From: Pseudomonadota bacterium | GTDB taxonomy: Bacteria > Bdellovibrionota > UBA1018 > CAIMNF01 | Assembly: GCA_027486675.1 (NCBI GenBank) | Contig: JAIXOQ010000005.1 | Location: 186,001-250,000 of the forward strand | Reading direction: 5' to 3' | DNA length: 64,000 bases | Part shown: positions 17,610-26,617 of the stretch, piece by piece | How the letters are laid out: each line of letters opens with the position of its first letter | How positions within the stretch are numbered: the stretch's first letter is position 1 | Notes under the pieces: generated by a model | What the model was told of the DNA's origin: nothing | What the model saw: only the letters and a program-made list of their open reading frames with translations | The model's database searches: none | Translations under genes and position numbers: made by a program

Positions 17610-17978
17610 ATGAAATCAATCCTAGCTATCATCAGCGCATTGGCACTCGCCGCTCTTTCTGCAAACGCTACAGAACCTGCAGCAGAACTCTTTCGTAAAG
17701 CTCTGGAGCCGATCAGCGGACTAACACCCCATTCTGACCTTTCGGGAACTCAGATCCTTGAACTCAAAGTGACAGACTCGATTGCAAATAATTTTCGTAA
17801 AACCCAGCTTTATACCGTGAAGTTTACAACGTCTGACGGAGCATCGACGACTTGCATGGGTTCAATCGCCCCTCTCAGTGAAAGCGCAAGAAAAGTGCTT
17901 CTGGATGGCTGTGAAATGAATCAAAACGGCACCAAGCACGCATCTGGCCAAATCTTCGAAGGATCCGTTGGACTCTGA
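17610..17978 (+). CDS. Small periplasmic protein, unknown
   Basis: 122 residues. A signal peptide (ILAIISALALAALSANA-T) precedes a mature domain of about 100 residues with two cysteines (TTCMGS and DGCEMN) that could pair. No family recognised. Directly downstream of a lipoprotein gene and 37 bp before the copper ATPase gene; the gap contains no obvious terminator. Confidence 0.7.
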   Translation: MKSILAIISALALAALSANATEPAAELFRKALEPISGLTPHSDLSGTQILELKVTDSIANNFRKTQLYTVKFTTSDGASTTCMGSIAPLSESARKVLLDGCEMNQNGTKHASGQIFEGSVGL

Positions 17979-18015
17979 TTCCTAAAGTCGCCCTGGCTCC
18001 ATTACACTTCCTGGC

Positions 18016-20373
18016 ATGGACCCCCATGCATCAACGTCCTCTCAGTGCTTGCACTGCCAAGGTCCTCTTCACGTCCGATCTAAGTCTAACTTTTGCTGCC
18101 GCGGATGCGAAACCGTTCATCGACTGCTCTCAGATAAAAACCTCTGTACGTATTACGATTTAAGAAATAATTCGGACACGGCGATCACATTGAAGGGTCA
18201 AACCTTAGATCCGCGCCTCTACAGTTTTTGGGATGATGTCAGTGAACAACATAAAATCGAATTTCATCCCAACTCACGGACCAAGCAGCTTCGAATCTTT
18301 GTCGAAGGCATTCACTGCATTTCCTGCACCTGGCTATTAGAACGCTTGCATGAGATCGAACCGAAGATCTTTGAAAGCAGGCTCAATCTAACCACACGCA
18401 CACTTGAAGTCAGGTGCACCCTCGATCTGAAACCTTCCCAGGTCGCACTCTTGATAGCCACTCTTGGTTATCCGCCTCACTTCATTGGTTGGAATCAAAG
18501 CGGGGAGGCAGAACTTCAAAAGGAGAACAGAAAACAACTCTTAAGAATGGGAATCGCGGGGGCATGCGCCGGAAATATCATGATGTTATCGGTGGCAGAT
18601 TACGCCGGAGCCACTGAAATGCAGTCCTTTGTATTTTCGGTGATTAGCGCAATCCTTTTTTTACCCGTGCTTTTTTACTGCGCAGAGCCCTTCTTTCGAT
18701 CGGCTGCGGCTTCACTTAGACTCCGCTCACCCTCAGTCGATGTGCCACTTGCCCTAGTTTTCGCAGCCGGAGGAGCCGCGAGCTATTACCAGGTTTTCAG
18801 TGGATCCCACGAACACTACTTTGACTCCGTGGCCTCACTCATCTTCATGCTCCTCTTTTCAAGATGGGTCATGGCCGAACTCCAGCGTAGGGCCCTTCCG
18901 TCAATAGCATTAAGCGACCTATTTCTACCCCAGTCTGCTCAGTTGATATCGAATATAGGTGAATGCAAAGTTGTCCCGGCTTCCAACATCAAAGCAGGCG
19001 ATACTCTCCAAGTAGAATCCGGAGAGCCAAGCCCTGTGGACGGTGTCGCGCTTGATCACGCAGTCTTACTCAACGCGGTCATCACCGGAGAAAGTGCGCC
19101 TACAGCGATAAAGCCGGGTGAAACCATCTTTTGCGGAGCAACCAATCTTGGACCCTCTTTCCGCATGCGAGCCATAACCAGCAGCACCGAATCAAGATTA
19201 GGAAAAACACTCCAGGCCGCACAAGAATCCAACGCGAAAGAATCTACAATTGTCGCAGCGGCGGACCGTTATGGCCGGCTGTTTACATGGGTGATCTTGG
19301 CCGCTTCAGCGGGCTTGCTGATCTACCACACCTGGAATGGCCAACCGACCGTTGGATTCGAGCGTGCAATTGCAGTGCTGATCGTGAGCTGCCCATGCGC
19401 ACTTTCCTTCGCTACACCGCTGACCTACGCGCTTGCGATTCGAAGACTTTCTGAACAGGGCATCGTCGTCAGGCGAGCGAGTGCGCTCGATAAGGTACGG
19501 AAGATCAAGACAATCGCGTTTGATAAAACTGGAACCTTAACCGAAGGACAACCGGTCCTCACAGACATTGAGGTGCGGTCTGCCGCACCGAAAGATTGGC
19601 AGGAACTTGTCCTCGCGCTTGAGGCGAATTCCCATCACCCCTATGCACGTGCGCTCCGGTTGGCTTTTGAATCCATAGAGCCTGAACAGGGCCTGGAAGT
19701 AACAGAGACCCCTGGCTTTGGTGTCCAGGCAAAATGGAATACACACCTACTGCAGATCGTGGCATGCGAACCCAGTCGAGACACAGAGAGCGCTGCCGCA
19801 TTGACACTGAACGGTCAAGAGGTTGTGCGTTTTCACTTTGCTGATCGCCTCAAAATTGAAGCCAAAGGAATTATCTCTGAACTATCTAACCAATACAGAA
19901 AGATATGTATTCTTTCTGGCGACCACATCAGCAGCGTCATAAACATCGCTTCGGATTTAGGACTCAAGAGTACGAATTGTCATGCGTCAATGACGCCAGA
20001 TATGAAGAAAGACTTTGTTTTGGCTGATAAACACACACTTTTTGTGGGCGATGGCGCAAATGATATGGATGCACTGAATGATGCGATGATTGGCGTCAGC
20101 ACACGCGGCAGCTTCGAAGCCGCGCTGCATTCATCCGATGTCACATTAACAAATCCATCATTGCGTGATTTGTTAGTTTTTCTTAAGATCGGAAATGAAG
20201 CACACAAGACTCTGCACCAGAATTTTGGATTCACGTTGGTTTACAACACCGCCGGAATTCTCACTGCAGCACTAGGATGGGTTACACCACTCTTTGCTGC
20301 TGTTCTCATGCCACTGAGCGCCTTGTCGGTGTTTCTGAACGCATGGAGAAATGCCCGAAAATGGAAGCCTTAG
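18016..20373 (+). CDS. ccoI: Copper-translocating P-type ATPase of cbb3 oxidase assembly (CcoI/CopA2)
   Basis: Exports copper across the inner membrane for insertion into cbb3 oxidase. 785 residues in this order: an N-terminal cysteine-rich metal-binding part (CLHCQG then CCRGC, as in FixI/CcoI), an HMA-like domain with GIHCISC (about 95-105), membrane helices, the transport CPC at 459-461, the phosphorylated Asp503 in DKTGTLTEG, the SHHPYA motif of heavy-metal ATPases and GDGANDMDAL at about 678. Position ahead of ccoS and ccoNO confirms CcoI over a general copper exporter. The gene end overlaps ccoS by 13 bp. Confidence 0.95.
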   Translation: MDPHASTSSQCLHCQGPLHVRSKSNFCCRGCETVHRLLSDKNLCTYYDLRNNSDTAITLKGQTLDPRLYSFWDDVSEQHKIEFHPNSRTKQLRIFVEGIHCISCTWLLERLHEIEPKIFESRLNLTTRTLEVRCTLDLKPSQVALLIATLGYPPHFIGWNQSGEAELQKENRKQLLRMGIAGACAGNIMMLSVADYAGATEMQSFVFSVISAILFLPVLFYCAEPFFRSAAASLRLRSPSVDVPLALVFAAGGAASYYQVFSGSHEHYFDSVASLIFMLLFSRWVMAELQRRALPSIALSDLFLPQSAQLISNIGECKVVPASNIKAGDTLQVESGEPSPVDGVALDHAVLLNAVITGESAPTAIKPGETIFCGATNLGPSFRMRAITSSTESRLGKTLQAAQESNAKESTIVAAADRYGRLFTWVILAASAGLLIYHTWNGQPTVGFERAIAVLIVSCPCALSFATPLTYALAIRRLSEQGIVVRRASALDKVRKIKTIAFDKTGTLTEGQPVLTDIEVRSAAPKDWQELVLALEANSHHPYARALRLAFESIEPEQGLEVTETPGFGVQAKWNTHLLQIVACEPSRDTESAAALTLNGQEVVRFHFADRLKIEAKGIISELSNQYRKICILSGDHISSVINIASDLGLKSTNCHASMTPDMKKDFVLADKHTLFVGDGANDMDALNDAMIGVSTRGSFEAALHSSDVTLTNPSLRDLLVFLKIGNEAHKTLHQNFGFTLVYNTAGILTAALGWVTPLFAAVLMPLSALSVFLNAWRNARKWKP

Positions 20374-20522
20374 TATTACTCATACCTCTCGCACTTCTCT
20401 TTGCAGGGGGATTTGTTTGGGCTTATATCCGTGCTGTGCGCTCTGGACAGTTTGATGATTTAGAAACCCCGCCCATCCGGGCTTTGTTTGATGACGAAGG
20501 AGAAAAACGTGAGCGAAGTTAA
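20361..20522 (+). CDS. ccoS: cbb3 oxidase maturation protein CcoS
   Basis: 53 residues: one membrane helix (VLLIPLALLFAGGFVWAYIRAV) followed by SGQFDDLETPPIRALFDDE, the classic CcoS signature. CcoS is needed for cofactor insertion in the oxidase. The start is the ATG inside the end of ccoI; the longer frame from 20277 is not supported. Its own end overlaps the fused ccoNO start by 14 bp. Confidence 0.93.
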   Translation: MEALVLLIPLALLFAGGFVWAYIRAVRSGQFDDLETPPIRALFDDEGEKRERS

Positions 20523-22647
20523 TACCCCAGGGAACCTGGAGTCTTTTAAGTACGATGATGCAATCGTTAGAAAGTTTTTGATCGCTACCTTGTTTTGGGC
20601 GGGTGTTGCATTTTTGCTGGGGATTTGGATCGCGCTGGAGCTTGCGTTCTATCCCTTGAATACAAATCTTCCCTATTTCTCTTTTGGACGTTTGCGCCCG
20701 TTGCATACGAATGCCGCGATCTTTGCATTCGCTGGAAACGCAATCTTTGCTGGGATTTACTATTCCATGCAACGCCTCCTGAAAGCTCGGATGTTCTCTG
20801 ATGTCCTCAGCAAGATCCATTTTTGGGGTTGGCAACTCATCATCGTGTCTGCGGCAATCACGCTTCCACTGGGCCTAACCTCGGGGAAAGAATACGCAGA
20901 ACTGGAATGGCCGATCGACATAGCGATCACCTTAATTTGGGTGGTTTTCGCATGGAACTTCTTTGGCACCATCATCAGACGTCGCGAGAGACACCTCTAT
21001 GTAGCCATCTGGTTCTATATTGCGACCGTGATCGCGATCGCTCTGCTTCACATTGTGAACTCGCTTGCGATCCCATTTGCGCCATTTAAGAGCTATTCGA
21101 TTTACGCGGGCGCACAAGATGCTTTGGTTCAGTGGTGGTACGGACACAATGCCGTCGCATTCTTCCTGACCACCCCATTTCTAGGATTGATGTACTACTT
21201 CATTCCTAAGGCCATTGGACGTCCCGTTTATAGCTACAAACTCTCAATCATCCACTTCTGGTCGCTGGTGTTCTTGTATATCTGGGCTGGCCCCCATCAC
21301 CTGCTTTACACCGCACTTCCTGAATGGGCACAGACCCTGGGGATGATCTTTAGTTTGATGCTCTGGGCTCCAAGCTGGGGAGGCATGATCAACGGGTTGC
21401 TCACATTGCGGGGTGCGTGGCACAGACTCAGAACCGAACCCGTTCTTAAGTTTCTCATTGCCGCAGTCACCTTCTACGGAATGGCTACATTTGAGGGCCC
21501 TCTCTTATCTGTAAAAAGTGTGTCTTCCTTAGCGCACTACACAGACTGGATCATTGGTCACGTACACAGCAGCGCTTTGGGATGGAACGGTCTTCTCACC
21601 TTTGGGATGGCCTACTATTTGGTCCCGAAACTTTGGAATACAAAGCTCTACAGTGAGCGTTTAGCAAACTGGCACTTCTGGGCCGCCACGATGGGAATCA
21701 TGATCTATATGATCTCTATGTGGTCTTCAGGGATTACCCAAGGACTGATGTGGAGAGCCGTGGATGAGGCGGGAAAACTTCTTTACCCAGATTTCTCTGA
21801 AACAGTTCTTCGTATCATTCCCATGTACTGGGTTCGCACAATGGGCGGATTGCTGTTCTTTGTCGGCTACCTGATCGGGATCTACAACATCATGAAGACC
21901 ATCCGAGGTGGCAAGGCTCCTGAAGAGGAGACCTTCAAGGCACCGTCGCTCTCTGGTCCGACTGAAGTGAATCCTCGCAGACTTCACCATTCTTTGGAGG
22001 GACTGCCGATCGTATTTAGCGTACTCACTCTGATTGCTGTTGCTGCCGGCAGTATCATGGAACTGGTTCCGACGCTCACTGCCCATAGTTATGTTCAGTA
22101 TAAGCCTGAAGATCGGTTCCAGCCCTATACTGCGCTCGAACTCGCTGGCCGTGATCTTTATGTTCGTGAGGGTTGTTACACATGCCACTCGCAGCAGATC
22201 CGTCCACTTGTATCTGAGAAGCTTCGTTACGGCGAACCATCTACCTTGGAAGAGTCGATGTACGATCATCCATTCCAGTGGGGGTCCAAGCGCACAGGGC
22301 CCGACCTATCGCGCGTTGGAACGAAATATCCAGACCTTTGGCACTACCGCCACATGCTCAATCCAAGGGATGTCACGCCAACATCGGTGATGCCAGCGTA
22401 TCCTTGGATGTTCACCAGGAAGATCAACTTCGAAATCCTGCCAAAAAAACTGAATGCAATGCGCACTTTGGGCGTTCCATACACAGATGAGCAAATCAAC
22501 GGAGCCGCAGACCAAGCCCGTGCAGACGCGAAGCGGATTGCAGCAGTGCTGGAAAAAGAAGGGGCTGAAGCGAAATCTGAAGATAAAGAAGTCGTCGCGC
22601 TCATTGCCTACTTACAGCGTCTAGGTCAAAAGGAGTCCCGCAAATGA
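20509..22647 (+). CDS. ccoNO: Fused cbb3 cytochrome c oxidase subunits CcoN-CcoO
   Basis: Catalytic haem-copper subunit and c-type haem subunit in one 712-residue chain. The first ~480 residues are CcoN: about twelve helices with the conserved histidines in LHTNAAIFAF, WWYGHNAVAFFLT, AGPHHLLYT and DWIIGHVHSSALGW. A linker leads to CcoO: one helix (LPIVFSVLTLIAVAAGSIMEL), the motif YVREGCYTCHSQQIRPL with the haem site CYTCH at 556-560, and a methionine ligand in PTSVMPAYPW. GTG 20509 has AAGGAG five bases upstream, better than the ATG at 20488. Electrons pass CcoP to CcoO to CcoN, where O2 is reduced. Confidence 0.95.
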   Translation: MSEVNTPGNLESFKYDDAIVRKFLIATLFWAGVAFLLGIWIALELAFYPLNTNLPYFSFGRLRPLHTNAAIFAFAGNAIFAGIYYSMQRLLKARMFSDVLSKIHFWGWQLIIVSAAITLPLGLTSGKEYAELEWPIDIAITLIWVVFAWNFFGTIIRRRERHLYVAIWFYIATVIAIALLHIVNSLAIPFAPFKSYSIYAGAQDALVQWWYGHNAVAFFLTTPFLGLMYYFIPKAIGRPVYSYKLSIIHFWSLVFLYIWAGPHHLLYTALPEWAQTLGMIFSLMLWAPSWGGMINGLLTLRGAWHRLRTEPVLKFLIAAVTFYGMATFEGPLLSVKSVSSLAHYTDWIIGHVHSSALGWNGLLTFGMAYYLVPKLWNTKLYSERLANWHFWAATMGIMIYMISMWSSGITQGLMWRAVDEAGKLLYPDFSETVLRIIPMYWVRTMGGLLFFVGYLIGIYNIMKTIRGGKAPEEETFKAPSLSGPTEVNPRRLHHSLEGLPIVFSVLTLIAVAAGSIMELVPTLTAHSYVQYKPEDRFQPYTALELAGRDLYVREGCYTCHSQQIRPLVSEKLRYGEPSTLEESMYDHPFQWGSKRTGPDLSRVGTKYPDLWHYRHMLNPRDVTPTSVMPAYPWMFTRKINFEILPKKLNAMRTLGVPYTDEQINGAADQARADAKRIAAVLEKEGAEAKSEDKEVVALIAYLQRLGQKESRK

Positions 22648-22817
22648 AGCAGGAAATCCTAAAGCACTTTCCTGAGGTCTGGATGACTTTGTCCGCGTTA
22701 GTGATATTCATGGGACTTTTCTTAGTGGTGATCTTCAGGCTTTTTCGGCCCTCGGCACAAAAGGAAATAGAAGCTGCGTCTAAAATTCCACTCACGGAAG
22801 GAGAGAAATCCCGATGA
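22644..22817 (+). CDS. ccoQ: Small CcoQ-like subunit of cbb3 oxidase
   Basis: 57 residues: MKQEILKHFPEVWMTLSALV opens into one membrane helix (ALVIFMGLFLVVIFRLF), then a short charged tail. Size, single helix and position between ccoNO and ccoP identify it as CcoQ, which stabilises the complex. The start overlaps the ccoNO stop (ATGA) and its stop overlaps the ccoP start (ATGA). The sequence itself is too short to prove homology. Confidence 0.82.
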   Translation: MKQEILKHFPEVWMTLSALVIFMGLFLVVIFRLFRPSAQKEIEAASKIPLTEGEKSR

Positions 22818-23404
22818 GCGACCATTCAAACGAACCTAAATTCACGATTGATCCTCTCACTGGGGACAAGATCTTAGATACAAACTACGATGGTATCCAG
22901 GAGCTAGACAATCCTTTGCCGGGTTGGTGGGTTGCGACCTTTTATGGGACCATCATCTTCGCAATTGCCTATTTCGCGCACTACACCTTGGGGAATGGTC
23001 GTTCCCTGTATGAAGAGTACTTAGCAGACAAAGGCGAAAACGCAGTGGCGCAATCTCAAGTCACGGGTCCTCAGTACACAGAAGACGCAATCGTTGCTGC
23101 ATATAAGACCGACGAACAAAAACAAAAGGCTCATGCTGCTTACACTGAAAAGTGTGTTTCTTGTCATGGTCCTGAAATGCAAGGTTTGATTGGACCGAAC
23201 CTGGTAGACAAGTTCTGGATACATGGGGACGGCAAAGGGGCTTCTATTGCAAAAACCCTATATGACGGAGTGCTTGAAAAAGGCATGCCGGCATGGGGCG
23301 CACTCATGCCGCAAGAAACCTTGTTTGGTTTGGCGGCATACATCGTCGAAAAGCAAGGATCTAACCCACCTCACCCTAAGGAAGCTCAAGGCAAAGAAAT
23401 TTAA
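22814..23404 (+). CDS. ccoP: cbb3 oxidase subunit CcoP, single-haem short form
   Basis: Membrane-anchored c-type cytochrome that passes electrons to CcoO. The N-terminal part has the CcoP signature YDGIQELDNPLPGWW and the helix VATFYGTIIFAIAYFAHYT. Only one haem-binding motif is present, CVSCH at 114-118, with the likely methionine ligand in GMPAWG. Canonical CcoP is about 300 residues with two haem domains; here it is 196 residues with one. The frame is intact, so this looks like a real short form. Flanked by ccoQ (ATGA overlap) and ccoG. Confidence 0.93.
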   Translation: MSDHSNEPKFTIDPLTGDKILDTNYDGIQELDNPLPGWWVATFYGTIIFAIAYFAHYTLGNGRSLYEEYLADKGENAVAQSQVTGPQYTEDAIVAAYKTDEQKQKAHAAYTEKCVSCHGPEMQGLIGPNLVDKFWIHGDGKGASIAKTLYDGVLEKGMPAWGALMPQETLFGLAAYIVEKQGSNPPHPKEAQGKEI

Positions 23405-24814
23405 ATGAAAGAACAACTCCCGGAGGATCGATTAGCGACGACCAGCGAACGTGGGGATCGAGTGTTTCTTTACCCCGCTCGTGTCAGCGGGATTTGGCAC
23501 AATAGGCGCAGAATCGTTCATTTCCTGTTGATGCTTTTTTTTGTCGGTCTGCCTTGGATGAAGATCAACGGAAGCCAAGCACTGCTTTTGGATGTTGTGC
23601 ATAGAAAGTTCTCCATCTTCGGGCTTCAGTTTTGGGCCCATGACGCACCCATGCTCATTCTGGTGCTTGCAACATTCGTCTTCGGGGTTGCATTTATCAC
23701 CTCAAACCTAGGCCGTGTGTGGTGTGGGTGGACCTGCCCGCAGACCGTCTACACAGAGAGTATCTATGCGTGGATTGAGACTCTTATTGAAGGGGACTCA
23801 GTCGTCCGACGACGCCTGGATGAAGGACCATGGACGGGCGATAAGATTTTCAAAAAGATATTCAAGTGGTCCATCTTTTCGGTAATTTCTTGGGTGATTG
23901 CTCATTGCTTCTTGGCTTACTTTGTCGGAGCAGAGCAGGTCCTTCAGATGATTCAGCAGTCTCCTTCTCAGAACCCAGGGACATTTAGGGCAGTTTTTGT
24001 TTTTACGGGAATTATTCTTTTTGACTTCGGTTGGTTCCGTGAACAGTTTTGCGTGATCATGTGCCCCTATGGCCGTCTACAGGCTGTGATGATGGATGAA
24101 CATTCCCTCGCAGTGCTTTACAACAAAGACCGCGGAGAACCTCGGCGTGGATCCGAGCAAGCCAGCCCCACCCAAGAAGGCGACTGCGTCGATTGCGGTC
24201 GCTGTGTTGCAGTTTGCCCGACCGGGATTGATATAAGACGTGGGGTACAAATGGAGTGCATTGCCTGCACTCGCTGCATCGATGCTTGCGATGAAGTCAT
24301 GGTCAAAGTAAAAAAGCCCGAGGGGCTGATCGCATATGGATCAGAAGTTCCATCGAAGGAACGCATCCTCTTTCGTCCAAGAACGCTGATTTACTTTGGG
24401 GTTTTGATTGCAGTCATGGCTGGTCTCACCACCCTGATCATGACGCGATCTCATTTAGATGTTGCGCTCATGCGCGCTCAAGAGACGCCTTACCATGTTC
24501 TAAAAACTGAAGCCGGCGATCGAATACTCAATCACTTCAAGGTGGATCTCAGGAACCAGACGTTCGCTGCGATGACCGTTGAACCTAAACTCACGGAGGA
24601 AGCACTCACTTTAGGTGCAAGCCTCACTCAAGCAGCCAGCAAGATTGACCTAGCTCCGGGCGAAAAGCGTGTCATTGATCTTTTTGTCCAGACGCCTCAA
24701 GGCACGCTGACTCGCGGCCATGTCCACGCTTCTCTGGAGTTTGCGGCCTCAAGTTCTGGAAAAAAATTTTTAGCGAAAAAAATCGGGATGGAACTCATTG
24801 GTCCTTTCAAGTGA
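23405..24814 (+). CDS. ccoG: cbb3 assembly FeS protein CcoG (RdxA/FixG)
   Basis: Membrane ferredoxin-like protein thought to reduce copper for the oxidase. 469 residues; WCGWTCPQTVY near 105, and two [4Fe-4S] motifs CVDCGRCVAVCP and CIACTRCIDACD near 260-300, with about five membrane helices and a C-terminal periplasmic immunoglobulin-like domain (DLRNQTF ... RVIDLFVQTP). All as in the family. The start follows the ccoP stop with no gap. Confidence 0.95.
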   Translation: MKEQLPEDRLATTSERGDRVFLYPARVSGIWHNRRRIVHFLLMLFFVGLPWMKINGSQALLLDVVHRKFSIFGLQFWAHDAPMLILVLATFVFGVAFITSNLGRVWCGWTCPQTVYTESIYAWIETLIEGDSVVRRRLDEGPWTGDKIFKKIFKWSIFSVISWVIAHCFLAYFVGAEQVLQMIQQSPSQNPGTFRAVFVFTGIILFDFGWFREQFCVIMCPYGRLQAVMMDEHSLAVLYNKDRGEPRRGSEQASPTQEGDCVDCGRCVAVCPTGIDIRRGVQMECIACTRCIDACDEVMVKVKKPEGLIAYGSEVPSKERILFRPRTLIYFGVLIAVMAGLTTLIMTRSHLDVALMRAQETPYHVLKTEAGDRILNHFKVDLRNQTFAAMTVEPKLTEEALTLGASLTQAASKIDLAPGEKRVIDLFVQTPQGTLTRGHVHASLEFAASSSGKKFLAKKIGMELIGPFK

Positions 24815-25493
24815 AGGCACTTTAGCGCTCTCTTTAGTCACGCTTGGGTTCTCTTCGATTCTGCACTGCGGCGCCATGTGTGGCCCACTTTTGTTAGCAA
24901 CCACAAGAGAACAACGTGGATTCTGGAGTTATCAAATCGGGCGGGCCACCTCCTACACCTTGCTCTTTTCTCTGGCCTACTCACTGAAGGCCGCATTAGG
25001 CACACTCACCGAAGCACTCGAACCAGGTTGGTTGCTGGGTCTGGATCTCGCTTTAGGACTGAGCATTTCACTGGTCTTAGCGCTCAGAGCGCTTGAACTT
25101 CTAGGGTTCAATCTTAGAGTGCCTCAATTATCCACAAACTTTATGCGTCATAGTTTCCGATTTCCAAAAGTTGCTGCTGGATTCTTGATGGGCATGAGCA
25201 GTGCATTTCTCCCGTGTGCTGTACTCTATGCTGCCGCTCTGATCGCAGCGCAAAACAGATCTCTTTTTTTTGCCGCTGTGTCTGGTCTTCTTTTTGCGAT
25301 CGCGACAATGCCCGCACTCATTTCACTTTGGGTGGGCAGGCAGAGATTCTCTCGTCTTTTTGCATCCAGCCAAGCCAAACAAGTCACAGCACTGCTGCTG
25401 ATCGTGTTGGCTGGATGGATAGCTACTGTGCGTCTCTCCCACTATAGAGGACAGCAGCAGGGTGCCAACCGACCTACTCTTTTGTGTCTGTAG
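24798..25493 (+). CDS. TauE/SafE-like membrane protein of the cbb3 cluster (CcoH-position)
   Basis: 231 residues with about six membrane helices. The opening LGFSSILHCGAMCGPLLLA matches the HCxAMCGP signature of the SafE/UreH-like (DsbD_2-type) family found next to cbb3 genes and implicated in copper delivery or haem protein maturation. A second cluster FLPCAVLYAAAL keeps a cysteine-proline pair. It starts at a TTG that overlaps ccoG by 17 bp, with a GGATGGA upstream. No separate ccoH gene is visible in the cluster. Confidence 0.82.
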   Translation: MVLSSEGTLALSLVTLGFSSILHCGAMCGPLLLATTREQRGFWSYQIGRATSYTLLFSLAYSLKAALGTLTEALEPGWLLGLDLALGLSISLVLALRALELLGFNLRVPQLSTNFMRHSFRFPKVAAGFLMGMSSAFLPCAVLYAAALIAAQNRSLFFAAVSGLLFAIATMPALISLWVGRQRFSRLFASSQAKQVTALLLIVLAGWIATVRLSHYRGQQQGANRPTLLCL

Positions 25494-25524
25494 ACTTTCG
25501 CTTGCGTTCAGCTAGCCTAATGCC

Positions 25525-26493
25525 ATGGACTTCCAGATTCTGCTCACCAACTTAACGAATCCTACACTTCTCTTTTTTGTACTTGGCGTCATCGCTGTCT
25601 TGGTCCGAAGTGACCTTGAGGTTCCAAATGCCTCGATACGATTTATTTCCCTATATCTACTATTTTCTATTGGCTTTCGCGGGGGACATGAACTTGCGAT
25701 CAGCGGATTTTGCAAAGAGGTGTGGCTCACGCTTCTCTTCGGGGTCATGTGTGCGGTGATCGTTCCGGTCTATGCTTTTTTTCCACTGAAACGTGTATTT
25801 TCAACTGCTGATGCAGGAGCGATTTCTGCAGCTTATGGTTCTGTGAGTGCCGTAACTTTCGTAGCTGCGAGTTCTTTCTTAGAGTCTAAACAAATTGCCT
25901 ATGGTGGTCATATGGTCGCAGTTATGGCGGCGATGGAATCCCCGGCGATCATCGTCGGTGTTGTTCTCATGTTGCTCTTTGACCCATCCAGTCGAGAAAA
26001 AACCTCTCTTAAGAAGGTTTTACATCATTCTTTCACAAGCGGCAGTGTACTGATGATCATCGGCAGCCTCGTCATTGGTCTGTTTGCAGACAACAAACAG
26101 GCCGAAGGGATACGACCGTTTACGACGGACATCTTCAAAGGTTTTTTAGCAATATTTCTTCTAGAAATGGGAATGGTAACTGCGAGGCGTTTTTCTGCAT
26201 TTAAGAAATACGGATGGACTGCGATCGCGTTCGCAATTTTTATTCCGGCCTTTAATGGCATAGTCGTCGCGATCTTAAGTGGCCTAGTTACAGATTCAGT
26301 CGGTAACAGACTCTTGCTGGCAATGCTTGCAGCGAGCGCAAGCTATATTGCGGTTCCAGCAGCCATGCAAATTGCGGCGCCCAAAGCTGATCCCGGTCTT
26401 TATATTCCAATGGCGCTAGGCGTGACATTCCCATTCAACATCACGCTCGGAATGCCGCTCTATTTGTGGATCATCACTAGGAACCTGCTTTGA
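25525..26493 (+). CDS. SbtA-type sodium-dependent bicarbonate transporter
   Basis: 322 residues, about ten membrane helices in two inverted halves. The family signatures are visible in LLFSIGFRGGHELA, AAYGSVSAVTFVAA and MAALESPA-like VMAAMESPAIIVG. In cyanobacteria SbtA imports bicarbonate with sodium. No regulatory SbtB (PII-like) gene is adjacent, and nothing nearby is autotrophic, so the substrate here may be another anion or bicarbonate for anaplerosis. It starts 31 bp after the cbb3 cluster on the same strand. Confidence 0.88.
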   Translation: MDFQILLTNLTNPTLLFFVLGVIAVLVRSDLEVPNASIRFISLYLLFSIGFRGGHELAISGFCKEVWLTLLFGVMCAVIVPVYAFFPLKRVFSTADAGAISAAYGSVSAVTFVAASSFLESKQIAYGGHMVAVMAAMESPAIIVGVVLMLLFDPSSREKTSLKKVLHHSFTSGSVLMIIGSLVIGLFADNKQAEGIRPFTTDIFKGFLAIFLLEMGMVTARRFSAFKKYGWTAIAFAIFIPAFNGIVVAILSGLVTDSVGNRLLLAMLAASASYIAVPAAMQIAAPKADPGLYIPMALGVTFPFNITLGMPLYLWIITRNLL

Positions 26494-26560
26494 GTTGCAA
26501 CAATGAAGGCCATCTGGCTCAAGTACTCTTCCGCTCATCTATTAACGTTTAAGCAACCAC

Positions 26561-26576
26561 TTGTTAATCTTAACAA
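26561..26576. promoter_or_regulatory. Perfect 7-2-7 palindrome, possible operator
   Basis: TTGTTAATCTTAACAA is a perfect inverted repeat placed four bases upstream of a candidate -35 box. Such symmetry next to a promoter suggests binding of a dimeric regulator. Which one cannot be told. Confidence 0.45.
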
Positions 26577-26579
26577 TAC

Positions 26580-26608
26580 TTGACCCCTTATATCGGAACT
26601 GATAGGTT
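26580..26608 (+). promoter_or_regulatory. Candidate promoter of the 26.6 kb secreted-protein operon
   Basis: TTGACC (26580-26585) and TAGGTT (26603-26608) with 17 bp between them; the start codon is at 26618, giving a very short leader. The -35 is good, the -10 weak. Confidence 0.35.
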
Positions 26609-26617
26609 TCAAGCACC

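Noticed and set aside
21727-22269. A 180-codon minus-strand frame within ccoNO
   Set aside because: Antisense to a clearly coding gene with conserved haem and histidine sites; composition is not protein-like.
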